Positions 1-6,979 of a DNA stretch of 64,000 nt are shown here, piece by piece. Source of the DNA: Peptoniphilus ovalis (GTDB taxonomy: Bacteria; Bacillota; Clostridia; Tissierellales; Peptoniphilaceae); assembly GCF_018919265.1 (NCBI RefSeq), contig NZ_JAHLQO010000001.1, positions 62,001 through 126,000 on the forward strand. Reading direction: 5' to 3'. The position numbers and the translations under genes were made by a program. How positions within the stretch are numbered: position 1 is the stretch's first letter; each line of letters opens with the position of its first letter. The notes below the pieces were generated by a model. That model saw nothing but the letters and a program-made list of their open reading frames with translations, had not been told where the DNA came from and did not search any database.

Positions 1-280
1 TAGGTCCAAGAGCATTCTTCACAGCAAAACCTGTGCCATAGGGATATTCATCTCCAATAGGTTGCTCAATAAAATCAATATCTTTATCTGCTTCAAAGGC
101 GCCACGCACCTTTTCCTTATTGTGTCCAACAACAACAAGATTTTTTTCAATCTCTGCATTTTTACAAGAATTTAAAACGTAAAAAAGCATTGGTCTTCCC
201 AAAATTTCGTGAAGCACCTTAGGAGTGTCAGACTTCATTCTCGTTCCCTCTCCCGCAGCCAGGATAATTGAAACTCTCAT
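1..280 (-). CDS. glmU: Bifunctional UDP-GlcNAc pyrophosphorylase / GlcN-1-P acetyltransferase GlmU, N-terminal part (cut by window edge)
   Basis: Only the first ~93 residues are in the window. They begin MRVSIILAAGEGTRMKS, the nucleotide-binding LAAGxGTRM signature of sugar-phosphate nucleotidyltransferases. The following KVLHEILGRPM and the later EQPIGDEYPYGTGFAV (Q and GTG of the uridyltransferase site) match GlmU. The enzyme makes UDP-N-acetylglucosamine in the cytoplasm for peptidoglycan. The start is supported by GAGGTG seven bases upstream of the ATG. The acetyltransferase half lies outside, so a monofunctional pyrophosphorylase cannot be excluded. It is divergent from the cysteine operon. 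Confidence 0.9.
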   Translation of the reverse strand, partial: MRVSIILAAGEGTRMKSDTPKVLHEILGRPMLFYVLNSCKNAEIEKNLVVVGHNKEKVRGAFEADKDIDFIEQPIGDEYPYGTGFAVKNALGP

Positions 281-308
281 ACAACACCTCTTTTAATTTA
301 CTTATTAC

Positions 309-338
309 ATTATAACTAAGAATACGTGTCATATTCAA
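309..338 (-). promoter_or_regulatory. Sigma-A-type promoter of glmU
   Basis: On the minus strand TTGAAT is followed after 18 bases by TATAAT, placing the transcription start roughly 25 bases before the glmU ATG. The -10 is perfect and the -35 has four of six consensus bases. This is a sequence match only. Confidence 0.6.
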
Positions 339-399
339 GAAATAATTAAATTCTTTTGATTTTTGCTAAAATTCTTAGTAATTTATTAAATATTTTTGT

Positions 400-427
400 T
401 TGAAATTTTTTCAATTGGGAATATAAT
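400..427 (+). promoter_or_regulatory. Promoter of the cysteine leader and cysK-cysE
   Basis: TTGAAA and TATAAT are separated by 16 bases. The predicted start lies ~20 bases before the leader-peptide ATG, so the Cys-codon ORF and its terminator would be the first things transcribed. Confidence 0.65.
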
Positions 428-455
428 AAATATAAAGATTAAAGGAGCGATTAAT

Positions 456-524
456 ATGTTTTATTCAAATTATAAAAATTTAACAGCTCAAGCATTCTGT
501 TGTTGTTCTATAAAAATTTTATAG
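456..524 (+). CDS. Cys-codon leader peptide upstream of cysK (22 aa)
   Basis: A short ORF begins with ATG nine bases after AAAGGAG and encodes MFYSNYKNLTAQAF, three consecutive TGT cysteine codons, then SIKIL and a TAG stop. Cys-Cys-Cys is very unlikely by chance in so AT-rich a sequence. The ORF has a good ribosome site, lies between a promoter and an intrinsic terminator, and precedes the cysteine synthase gene. Those are the hallmarks of an amino-acid attenuator leader. ATTCAAAT at 463-470 is complementary to ATTTGAAT at 530-537, so the two arms bracket the Cys codons. Inference: slow decoding of Cys codons changes RNA folding and permits read-through into cysK. The ORF is too short to have been assessed by homology. 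Confidence 0.8.
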   Translation: MFYSNYKNLTAQAFCCCSIKIL

Positions 525-564
525 GACTTATTTGAATGTCTAATCAATATTTGTAAATGAATTT

Positions 565-598
565 AAAGAGTATGTGATTATTCATGTACTCTTTTTTT
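565..598 (+). terminator. Attenuator terminator between Cys leader and cysK
   Basis: AGAGTATGTGA pairs with TCATGTACTCT over a four-base loop (11 pairs, two of them G-U). Flanking AA/TT adds pairs, and a run of seven T follows. It stands after the Cys leader ORF and ~45 bases before cysK, so it would end transcription before the operon unless bypassed. TAATCA at 541-546 can pair with TGATTA at 575-580, which invades the terminator's 5' arm and loop and is a weak candidate antiterminator. Confidence 0.8.
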
Positions 599-640
599 AT
601 TGTAGTTAAAAAGTAAAAAGAAAAAGGAGAAGAAGAAATC

Positions 641-1531
641 ATGAAAAATATTTTAGAAACAATTGGCAATACAAAATTAGTTAAACTTAAAAACATTGGT
701 AACGGAAACATTTATGTAAAGGTTGAAAAAACAAACCCAGCTGCATCCGTTAAAGACAGACCTGCATATTATATGATTAAGGGAGCAATTGAAGATGGCT
801 CACTCAAACCTGGAATGAAAATTGTCGAACCTACAAGTGGTAATACTGGAATTGCCATAGCATTAATTGGTAAAGCTTTAGGATACGAAGTTAATATTGT
901 AATGCCAGAAGGAATGAGTGTTGAAAGACGTGCTCTTATTAAATCTTTCGGAGCAAAATTAATATTAACTGGCGAAGGTGGAATGCAAGCAGCAGTTGAC
1001 AAGGCGAAAGAACTTGTTGCAACTGGAGAATACTTTATGCCAAATCAATTTGAAAACAAGTACAATGCAAAGGCTCACGAAGAAACAACAGGTCCTGAAA
1101 TTTATGATGATTTAAAGGACATCACAGGATTTGTCGCAGGTATTGGTACAGGCGGAACTGTAACTGGTGTTGGAAGATTTTTAAAATCAAAAATTAAAGA
1201 TGTAAAAATTTGGGGCCTTGAACCAGCTGAATCTCCACTTCTTACAGAAGGTCATGCAGGTTCTCATAAGATTCAAGGAATTGGTGCAAACTTCGTGCCA
1301 GGAGTTTTGGATAAAACTGTACTTGATGATATAATTACTGTAAAATCAGAAGAAGCAATAGAAATGGCAAAAAGACTTTCTCGTGAAGAAGGACTTTCAG
1401 TTGGCATTTCAGCTGGTGCCAATGTAGTTGGCGCATTAAAAATGCAAGAAAAATTAGGAGGAAATATTGTGACAGTTGCACCTGACACTGCAGAAAGGTA
1501 TATGTCAACAGATTTATTTAAAGATGAGTAA
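641..1531 (+). CDS. cysK: Cysteine synthase A (O-acetylserine sulfhydrylase)
   Basis: PLP enzyme that condenses O-acetylserine with sulfide to give L-cysteine in the cytoplasm. The PLP lysine is K38 in NPAASVKDR. The substrate loop PTSGNTG is at residues 64-70, the phosphate-binding GTGGT near 168-172, and GISAGAN near 254 closes the cofactor pocket. The MPNQFEN segment is typical of cysteine synthase rather than cystathionine beta-synthase. At 296 residues it is slightly shorter than the usual ~305-310. It is the first structural gene after the Cys leader and terminator, and cysE overlaps its 3' end, so the last two steps of cysteine synthesis are made together. Confidence 0.95.
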   Translation: MKNILETIGNTKLVKLKNIGNGNIYVKVEKTNPAASVKDRPAYYMIKGAIEDGSLKPGMKIVEPTSGNTGIAIALIGKALGYEVNIVMPEGMSVERRALIKSFGAKLILTGEGGMQAAVDKAKELVATGEYFMPNQFENKYNAKAHEETTGPEIYDDLKDITGFVAGIGTGGTVTGVGRFLKSKIKDVKIWGLEPAESPLLTEGHAGSHKIQGIGANFVPGVLDKTVLDDIITVKSEEAIEMAKRLSREEGLSVGISAGANVVGALKMQEKLGGNIVTVAPDTAERYMSTDLFKDE

Positions 1532-2075
1532 TTTTTTTAAAGAGTTAAAATCCTATGGCGAGTTTATCTTAACAAAGGACCCTGCCTGTAAAAATTTATT
1601 TGAAGCAATTTTTATGTATCCAATTGTATCTTGTATGATAAGATACAGAATTGCTCATTACTTTTACGAAAGGGGCAACACAACTTTTGCAAGGTGGATT
1701 TCTCAAAGAGCGCGAAAGAAAACTGGAATTGAAATTCATCCCGGTGCAAAAATTGGCAAAAATTTATTTATAGATCATGGAATGGCCGTCGTAATTGGAG
1801 AAACGGCTGAAATTGGCGACAACTGCCACATGTATCACAATATAACTCTTGGAGGAACTGGAAACGAAAAAGAAAAAAAGAGACACCCCACTGTTGGAAA
1901 CAATGTAATAATTGGAACTGGTGCCACTGTCCTTGGTCCAGTTGTCATTGGAGATGGTGCAAAGATTGGAGCAGGCGCATTAGTCTTAACTGACATTCCT
2001 CCAAACTCAACTGCAGTAGGAGTTCCTGCAAAGGTTGTTAAATATCACGACCCTGCAGAAAATAAATTTCACTAG
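1524..2075 (+). CDS. cysE: Serine O-acetyltransferase
   Basis: Acetylates L-serine with acetyl-CoA to O-acetylserine, the substrate of CysK. I start it at the ATG that overlaps the cysK stop (ATGAGTAA), giving 183 residues beginning [15 protein letters not shown] longer frame reading back into cysK is unlikely. The C-terminal half is a left-handed beta helix of hexapeptide repeats ([20 protein letters not shown], then the [12 protein letters not shown] turn). The catalytic histidine region IDHG and the acetyl-CoA loop [13 protein letters not shown] are present. The overlap implies translational coupling to cysK. The short N-terminal helical domain matches the shorter Firmicute CysE forms. Confidence 0.93.
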   Translation: MSNFFKELKSYGEFILTKDPACKNLFEAIFMYPIVSCMIRYRIAHYFYERGNTTFARWISQRARKKTGIEIHPGAKIGKNLFIDHGMAVVIGETAEIGDNCHMYHNITLGGTGNEKEKKRHPTVGNNVIIGTGATVLGPVVIGDGAKIGAGALVLTDIPPNSTAVGVPAKVVKYHDPAENKFH

Positions 2076-2083
2076 GAGGTACT

Positions 2084-2914
2084 ATGTTTGTAATAGGATG
2101 CCATCTTTCAACTTCAGGTGGTTACGAAAATATGGGAAGAGACGCCCTTTCAATAAATGCAAATACATTTCAATTTTTCTCGAGAAACCCTCGTGGCTCG
2201 AGAATGAAGAAGTTAGATGAAGGTGACATTAATTCACTAATGGACCTTGCAAGAGAAAATAATTTTGGACCACTTCTTGCACATGCTCCCTACACTTTAA
2301 ACCCTTGCTCAAGTACAGAAAGTGTTAGAGAGTTTGCTAATATAGTTTTGAAGGAAGATCTTGAAAGATTAAAATATTTCAAAAACACTTATTATAATTT
2401 TCATCCAGGCTCACACACTGGAATGGGTGCAGAAAAGGCAATTGAAATAATTGCAGCGCAAATTAATTCCGTTATGACTGAAGAACAAGAGACAATAGTT
2501 CTACTTGAAACAATGGCTGGAAAGGGAACAGAAGTTGGATCAAAATTTGAAGAGATTGCAGAAATTATAAAAAGAGTAAATCTTAAAAATAAAATTGGAG
2601 TTTGCATGGATACTTGTCACATTCACGAAGCAGGATATGACATTGTAAATGATTTAGATGGAGTTCTTCATGAATTTGACGAAGTGGTGGGACTTGATAA
2701 ACTCTATGCAATTCACTTAAATGACAGCAAAAATGAAATAGGCGCCCATAAAGATAGACACGAAACAATTGGAGAAGGCCATTTAGGACTAGAGACCATT
2801 GAAAAAATTATAAATCACGAAAAATTAAAAGACCTTCCTTTTTATTTGGAAACACCAAACGAATTAGAAGGCCATAAAAAAGAAATAGAACTTTTAAGAA
2901 GTCTTAGAAAATAA
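2084..2914 (+). CDS. nfo: Endonuclease IV (apurinic/apyrimidinic endonuclease)
   Basis: Zn-dependent AP endonuclease of base-excision repair that nicks 5' to abasic sites. It is 276 residues, normal for the family. It starts [13 protein letters not shown] with a strong AGGAGG seven bases upstream. Metal-ligand segments are recognisable: [51 protein letters not shown] and the terminal LETPNE. It begins eight bases after cysE and precedes a terminator, so it is the last gene of the cysK operon. The link between repair and cysteine synthesis has no obvious meaning. A second AP endonuclease of the Xth type is encoded at about 19.4 kb. Confidence 0.95.
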   Translation: MFVIGCHLSTSGGYENMGRDALSINANTFQFFSRNPRGSRMKKLDEGDINSLMDLARENNFGPLLAHAPYTLNPCSSTESVREFANIVLKEDLERLKYFKNTYYNFHPGSHTGMGAEKAIEIIAAQINSVMTEEQETIVLLETMAGKGTEVGSKFEEIAEIIKRVNLKNKIGVCMDTCHIHEAGYDIVNDLDGVLHEFDEVVGLDKLYAIHLNDSKNEIGAHKDRHETIGEGHLGLETIEKIINHEKLKDLPFYLETPNELEGHKKEIELLRSLRK

Positions 2915-2916
2915 GT

Positions 2917-2941
2917 AAGCTCTGCAATTGCAGAGCTTTTC
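2917..2941 (+). terminator. Intrinsic terminator of cysK-cysE-nfo
   Basis: AAGCTCTGCAATTGCAGAGCTT is split here as AAGCTCTGCA and TGCAGAGCTT, a perfect palindrome just after the nfo stop, followed by TTTTC. Confidence 0.8.
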
Positions 2942-3145
2942 TTATTCTTCCATCAACACTAATATTTTACCATCTATTACAAAACCATATTGATAGACAT
3001 ATGATTCTTCATTTTCTGGAGTGTAGACTTCTTCAAATTCATCATTTTCCATGGCTTCATCAAAATTATCCATGTCAAAAATTTCTACTTTTGAATTTTC
3101 ATCAAAGCCATAATCTTTTAATTGAAAAATATCTTTTAATCTTAT
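2942..3145 (-). CDS. Small acidic ORF without a conventional start codon, overlapping the CPBP protease stop
   Basis: A 67-codon open frame reads RLKDIFQLKDYGFDENSK, then an acidic stretch with DNFDEAMENDEFEEVY, then YQYGFVIDGKILVLMEE and stop. AAGGAG sits at the right place only if translation starts at ATA, four bases later, at the end of the CPBP gene. There is no in-frame ATG, GTG or TTG near the 5' end and a stop codon lies 11 codons upstream. The composition looks coding (balanced hydrophobic C-terminus, few rare codons). It may be a real protein using a rare start, a protein whose start was mutated, or a remnant. I recognise no family. Confidence 0.4.
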   Translation of the reverse strand: MRLKDIFQLKDYGFDENSKVEIFDMDNFDEAMENDEFEEVYTPENEESYVYQYGFVIDGKILVLMEE

Positions 3146-3957
3146 GATTCTCCTTGAATTTCTTTCTTGTCACTTTTTAATTTGTAAAGTATATAAATTA
3201 AAATAGGAACCATTAACATACATATTATATCAAAAACATTGTAAAGTCCTGGAAAAATATCGTCTAAATCATAGATAACTGTTGACAGAAAGTTGTTTAA
3301 AAAGTGAATAATTATTGTCACATAAATTTTTCCCGTTCTTTCGTAAATGTATGAGAAAATTATTCCTCCAATTGCAGCATAAATTCCCTGCACTAAAATT
3401 CCGTGCCAAATTCCAAATAAAATACCAGTTAAAATAATTGCAGCGTATCTATTTTTTGTGAGAATCTTAATTGAGTTATGGAAAATTCCTCTAAATAAAA
3501 GCTCTTCCATTAGAGCAGCAAGAACTGCCCCATAAATTATTGAGATTAAATAATTTGCACTTCCATCTGTTCCAAGGTCCATTGCTTGATTAAAAGTATC
3601 AAAGCTGTTTTTAAAATAAGGAATTGCAACTAAAAATTTGTCTACGATAAATAGCCATATTCCAGTTAAGCCTGAAAGCCCAAGTGCAATAAGTATGATT
3701 TGATAAAGCTTTAAAGACTTTCTTTCGTAATTTGCATCCATTTTATTTAAAAGAGGATTGTCTTTAAAAACAAAGTAAAATACAGCAGCAAAAATTAAAA
3801 ATTCAATTAAAGAGCCCATCATTGCAGTGAAGTTTGGATCAGTTGATATTTTTTGAAAATATTTGTCTAGGTATTCGTAGTTTATAATATTAAAAACTTG
3901 ATCAAAAATTCCTAGAAAAACTGCTAAAAATAAGTAAAAAAATCTATTTGATTTCAT
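3142..3957 (-). CDS. CPBP family intramembrane metalloprotease
   Basis: Polytopic membrane protein with about seven hydrophobic segments and the three CPBP (Abi/CAAX-like) motifs: EELLFRG at 151-157, FGIWHG with His185, and a late HFLNN near 218. These residues form the putative intramembrane glutamate/histidine active site. Family members in Firmicutes act in CAAX-type processing, bacteriocin self-immunity or unknown roles. Nothing nearby looks like a bacteriocin, so the substrate is unknown. An AGGAGG site precedes the ATG. The small acidic ORF overlaps its stop. Confidence 0.85.
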   Translation of the reverse strand: MKSNRFFYLFLAVFLGIFDQVFNIINYEYLDKYFQKISTDPNFTAMMGSLIEFLIFAAVFYFVFKDNPLLNKMDANYERKSLKLYQIILIALGLSGLTGIWLFIVDKFLVAIPYFKNSFDTFNQAMDLGTDGSANYLISIIYGAVLAALMEELLFRGIFHNSIKILTKNRYAAIILTGILFGIWHGILVQGIYAAIGGIIFSYIYERTGKIYVTIIIHFLNNFLSTVIYDLDDIFPGLYNVFDIICMLMVPILIYILYKLKSDKKEIQGES

Positions 3958-4018
3958 AATAACCTCCTTGTTGATTTTATTTTACTATATTGGATATAAA
4001 GATTGAGTTAAGAAAAAT

Positions 4019-4045
4019 AAAAAAACTACTAGATTTCTCTAGCAG
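4019..4045 (-). terminator. Minus-strand terminator downstream of the hydrolase-to-CDF gene run
   Basis: On the minus strand CTGCTAGA pairs with TCTAGTAG (one G-U) over the loop GAAA and is followed by seven T. It would end transcripts coming from ung and the alpha/beta hydrolase before the CPBP gene. Confidence 0.65.
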
Positions 4046-4065
4046 TCATAGTTTTTGCGTAAGAA

Positions 4066-4112
4066 AACCCACCATAAAAGCGAAATCCGATAAGCGTTAT
4101 AGTGGGTTTTTA
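4066..4112. repeat. Short copy of a dispersed palindromic element
   Basis: AACCCAC and GTGGGTT form the arms of a hairpin. Its right part, 4078-4104, matches 34591-34617 at 25 of 27 positions (AAGCGAAATCCG, three variable bases, AGCGTTATAGTG). It looks like an internally shortened relative of the large palindrome near 34.5 kb. In the plus direction the T-run after the hairpin could also act as a terminator. The rest of the 190-base gap to the next gene holds only the terminator to its left and a small AGGTA/TACCT hairpin. Confidence 0.6.
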
Positions 4113-4146
4113 TATATATTAGGTACTGGATTTACCTAGTATTTAT

Positions 4147-4923
4147 TTAAAACTTAGCAACTTCTTTTGCAAATTTTATTGATTCTTCTAGCATATCTGT
4201 TGATATTTGATGTGGCACGTCTTCAAACTTTTTAAATTCTAAAAGTTCTTGTTTTTCGTATTCGCAAGATATTTTTTCGACGAAGCTGTGTTGTCCTTCT
4301 GGATCAATTACTTTATCTTCTGCTCCATTGTATAAAACCATTGGTCTATCTTTAAATAAATATCCAGCATTCATTGGATCCATATCTAAGAAAAATTCAT
4401 CAACTCTAAATACTTCATACTTTGTAGATTTTTCATCTCTAATATTATTAAGCCACTTAACCATTGCTTCCCAATTATTTATTCCATTGTAGATAAATGC
4501 CATCTTCAAATCTTTTTTAAATCCGTAAAGTCCTCCAGCAGTTATTGCTCCCATGGAATGTCCAGCAACTGCTATTTCACTTCCAGGATAATTTTCTTTG
4601 ATGTAGTTAAAAATTGATGGAGATTCTTCGATGCTGTGCATTATTACTCTAAGCAGTAAATTTGCAGAGACTTTTTCATCTTCATAATCAATTTCTTCCT
4701 GTATTCTTTCGCCGTGAAATTGTGCATCAGGAAGGATTACTCTATATCCATAGCTTGCAAAAATATTTGCTCTAAAGATTTGATTTTCTTTGCAAGAACC
4801 CCAACCGTGATAAAATACAATTGTGTTTACAACTTCATCTGTCTTTGGCTCAACTATAAGTGCAGGATTTCCTGCAATCTCAACTTTTTTTATCTCTGCA
4901 CCTTTTATTTCTAAATATTCCAT
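4147..4923 (-). CDS. Alpha/beta hydrolase (prolyl-oligopeptidase / YitV-like esterase family)
   Basis: 258 residues with an alpha/beta hydrolase fold. FYHGWGSCKEN forms the oxyanion-hole strand. AVAGHSMGA holds the nucleophile Ser123 in GxSxG. An acid lies in YNGAEDKVIDPE, and the final histidine is in VPHQIS near 240. The arrangement is that of cytosolic esterases related to YitV and dienelactone hydrolases. There is no signal peptide. It follows ung by about 12 bases on the same strand and is probably the last gene of the trk-ung run. The substrate cannot be deduced. Confidence 0.8.
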   Translation of the reverse strand: MEYLEIKGAEIKKVEIAGNPALIVEPKTDEVVNTIVFYHGWGSCKENQIFRANIFASYGYRVILPDAQFHGERIQEEIDYEDEKVSANLLLRVIMHSIEESPSIFNYIKENYPGSEIAVAGHSMGAITAGGLYGFKKDLKMAFIYNGINNWEAMVKWLNNIRDEKSTKYEVFRVDEFFLDMDPMNAGYLFKDRPMVLYNGAEDKVIDPEGQHSFVEKISCEYEKQELLEFKKFEDVPHQISTDMLEESIKFAKEVAKF

Positions 4924-4935
4924 AATTCACCTCTT

Positions 4936-5607
4936 TTACTTCACAATCCAACTTGGTGGATTTATATTATTCTCTTCTAAAAATTTATTAGCACGAGAGA
5001 AAGGCTTTGATCCAAAAAATCCTCTATTTGCAGATAGTGGAGATGGATGAACTCCCTCTATAATCAAATGTTTTGGGTTTGTTATAAAACTCTTTCTCTT
5101 CTTCGCGTGATTTCCCCAAAGTATAAATACTATTGGTTCTTCTTTTTCATTTAGTTTTTCTATTACTGAATTTGTAAAAATTTCCCATCCGATTTTTGAA
5201 TGACTCATCGGCTCATGAGCTCGAACTGTAAGTGTCGTGTTTAAAAGCATTATCCCTTCATCTGCCCATGATTTTAGATATCCCGTTTGAGGAATTTCAA
5301 GTCCCAAATCAGTGTTAAGTTCCTTGTAAATATTAACAAGAGATGGAGGGATCTTAACTCCCTTTTTTACTGAAAATGCAAGGCCATGAGCTTGGCCTAC
5401 ATTGTGATAAGGATCTTGACCTAGTATTACAACTTTTACATCACTATAAGCTGTGTATTTAAAAGCGTTAAAAATATCCTCAGCCTTTGGAAAAATTTCG
5501 TGAGTTCTGTATTCATTTATTAAAAGTTTTCTAAGCTCTTTGTAGTAATCTTTTTCAAATTCACCTTTTAGAATCTCTGTCCAATCATTATTAAATATGT
5601 CTTTCAA
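4936..5607 (-). CDS. ung: Uracil-DNA glycosylase, family 1
   Basis: Removes uracil from DNA as the first step of base-excision repair. The water-activating motif GQDPYHN (Asp about 65) and the DNA-intercalating HPSPLSANRGFFGSKPF near the C-terminus are intact, as is LLNTTLTVR. I choose the TTG start giving MKDIFNNDW because GGAG lies eight bases before it. The longer frame starting inside the upstream trkA lacks a ribosome site. The resulting 223 residues match the family. The gene begins just after the second trkA stop, within a few bases. Confidence 0.95.
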   Translation of the reverse strand: MKDIFNNDWTEILKGEFEKDYYKELRKLLINEYRTHEIFPKAEDIFNAFKYTAYSDVKVVILGQDPYHNVGQAHGLAFSVKKGVKIPPSLVNIYKELNTDLGLEIPQTGYLKSWADEGIMLLNTTLTVRAHEPMSHSKIGWEIFTNSVIEKLNEKEEPIVFILWGNHAKKRKSFITNPKHLIIEGVHPSPLSANRGFFGSKPFSRANKFLEENNINPPSWIVK

Positions 5608-5611
5608 AATA

Positions 5612-6979
5612 TCATCTCCTAAAGAATTCAAAGATGCTCTTCTGTAAATCTGGATGAATTAATTTTTCAAGTTCCTTTCTGCTTTCATTTGTGCAGAAAA
5701 TTACAAGTCTGTCGCCTTTTTCAATTTTCGTATTCCCCCTAGGAATTACTGCAGAGTTGTCATATCTAATAATTCCACCGATAATAATTTCATTGTGAAG
5801 GTCGATTTCTGATAAAGTCTTGCCAATATATTTAAAATCATCAGGGATTTTAATTTCATAAACTTGCGCCTTGCCACCAAACATAAAGTTAATTGAAACT
5901 TTCATTTCATCAGAAATTATCTTTATAATTTCATTTGCGATTAAAACCTTAGGGTCAATTATTCTTTGAATATCTAAAAAATCCAAAGTCTTCAGATAAT
6001 TGTTTTCGTATTGGAATACTATATTTCTTTCTATTCCGTGGTTTTTTGCCATAATTCCAAGTACCACATTTAGTTCATCGTTGTGAGTATTTGCAATAAA
6101 AACTGCGTCCTTTGAAATATTTTCATCTTCGAAGAAATTATCGTTTTTAAGACTTCCGTTGACTACAAAAGCATTTGAAATTTTGTTCCTCATCATTGTG
6201 AACTTATTTCTCTTTGGCTCAATTATTTTTAAGTTAACATTTTTTAAATTGGAAATTAATGAATTAAAGATTTCATTTCCCGATGCAATTAAAACTTCTA
6301 TGTCTTCTTCTTTTTCTTTGATTTCAAAGTATTTGTATTTAAAGTTTCTTATATCTTTAGAAAGACCCATTAGATAGATGTAATCTCCGGGGAAAAGTTC
6401 AATATCTCCATGAGGCACAATTAAATTTCCATTTCTTAAGATTGCAACAACAAGCATTGTAGAAATTGCACCAATGTCTTTTAGCTTATGGTTTGCAAAC
6501 TCATCTTCAATATCTACTAAATGACCTGCAACTTCAATTTTTCCCTTGCCAAAATAATCTGCCTTGTAATAATTTGAATTTCCAATTAATTTTATAGCAA
6601 GCTTTGCACTTTCAAGACTTGTGTTAAATACATTTTCAATGTTTTTAAAATTGCTCTTAATATAATTAATTTCAGAAATATTTTCCATTTCATCAAGTCT
6701 TAAAATAATCTTTGTGTCCAAGTCTTTTAATATTGATGTGATTATTAAATTTGTCTTGTCGCTATCTGTTGCAACAATTGAATAATCATAGGATTCCAAA
6801 TCAAGTGTCTTAATAAAATTTTCATCAAGTATGTCGCCCTTAATTTTATTGACAGCACTTGTAATATTTGAAAAATTTTCTTCAAATCTATCTATAATAT
6901 CTATTTTATATTTTTCAAGGCTCAGAGTATTGGCAATAGTTGAGCCTACCTTCCCTGAGCCTATAATTAAAATTTTCAT
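5612..6979 (-). CDS. trkA: TrkA-type potassium uptake regulator, second copy, with a degenerate C-terminal nucleotide-binding half
   Basis: Peripheral NAD(H)-binding gating subunit of a Trk potassium channel, 455 residues in the tandem TrkA_N-TrkA_C layout. The first Rossmann fold has a clean GSGKVGS at residues 7-13. The second begins EVLIASGNEIFNSLI near residue 230, and the GxGxxG glycines there are lost, so it probably binds nucleotide weakly or not at all. Both TrkA_C segments are visible (IELFPGDYIYLMG and TKIEKGDRLVIF). Its ATG overlaps the trkH stop by one base, so the two are co-translated. Together with the first trkA it brackets trkH. Confidence 0.88.
   Translation of the reverse strand: MKILIIGSGKVGSTIANTLSLEKYKIDIIDRFEENFSNITSAVNKIKGDILDENFIKTLDLESYDYSIVATDSDKTNLIITSILKDLDTKIILRLDEMENISEINYIKSNFKNIENVFNTSLESAKLAIKLIGNSNYYKADYFGKGKIEVAGHLVDIEDEFANHKLKDIGAISTMLVVAILRNGNLIVPHGDIELFPGDYIYLMGLSKDIRNFKYKYFEIKEKEEDIEVLIASGNEIFNSLISNLKNVNLKIIEPKRNKFTMMRNKISNAFVVNGSLKNDNFFEDENISKDAVFIANTHNDELNVVLGIMAKNHGIERNIVFQYENNYLKTLDFLDIQRIIDPKVLIANEIIKIISDEMKVSINFMFGGKAQVYEIKIPDDFKYIGKTLSEIDLHNEIIIGGIIRYDNSAVIPRGNTKIEKGDRLVIFCTNESRKELEKLIHPDLQKSIFEFFRR

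Noticed and set aside
1476-1523. Upstream extension of cysE into cysK (16 extra residues)
   Set aside because: The overlapping ATGAGTAA arrangement and the family's normal N-terminus favour the later start.
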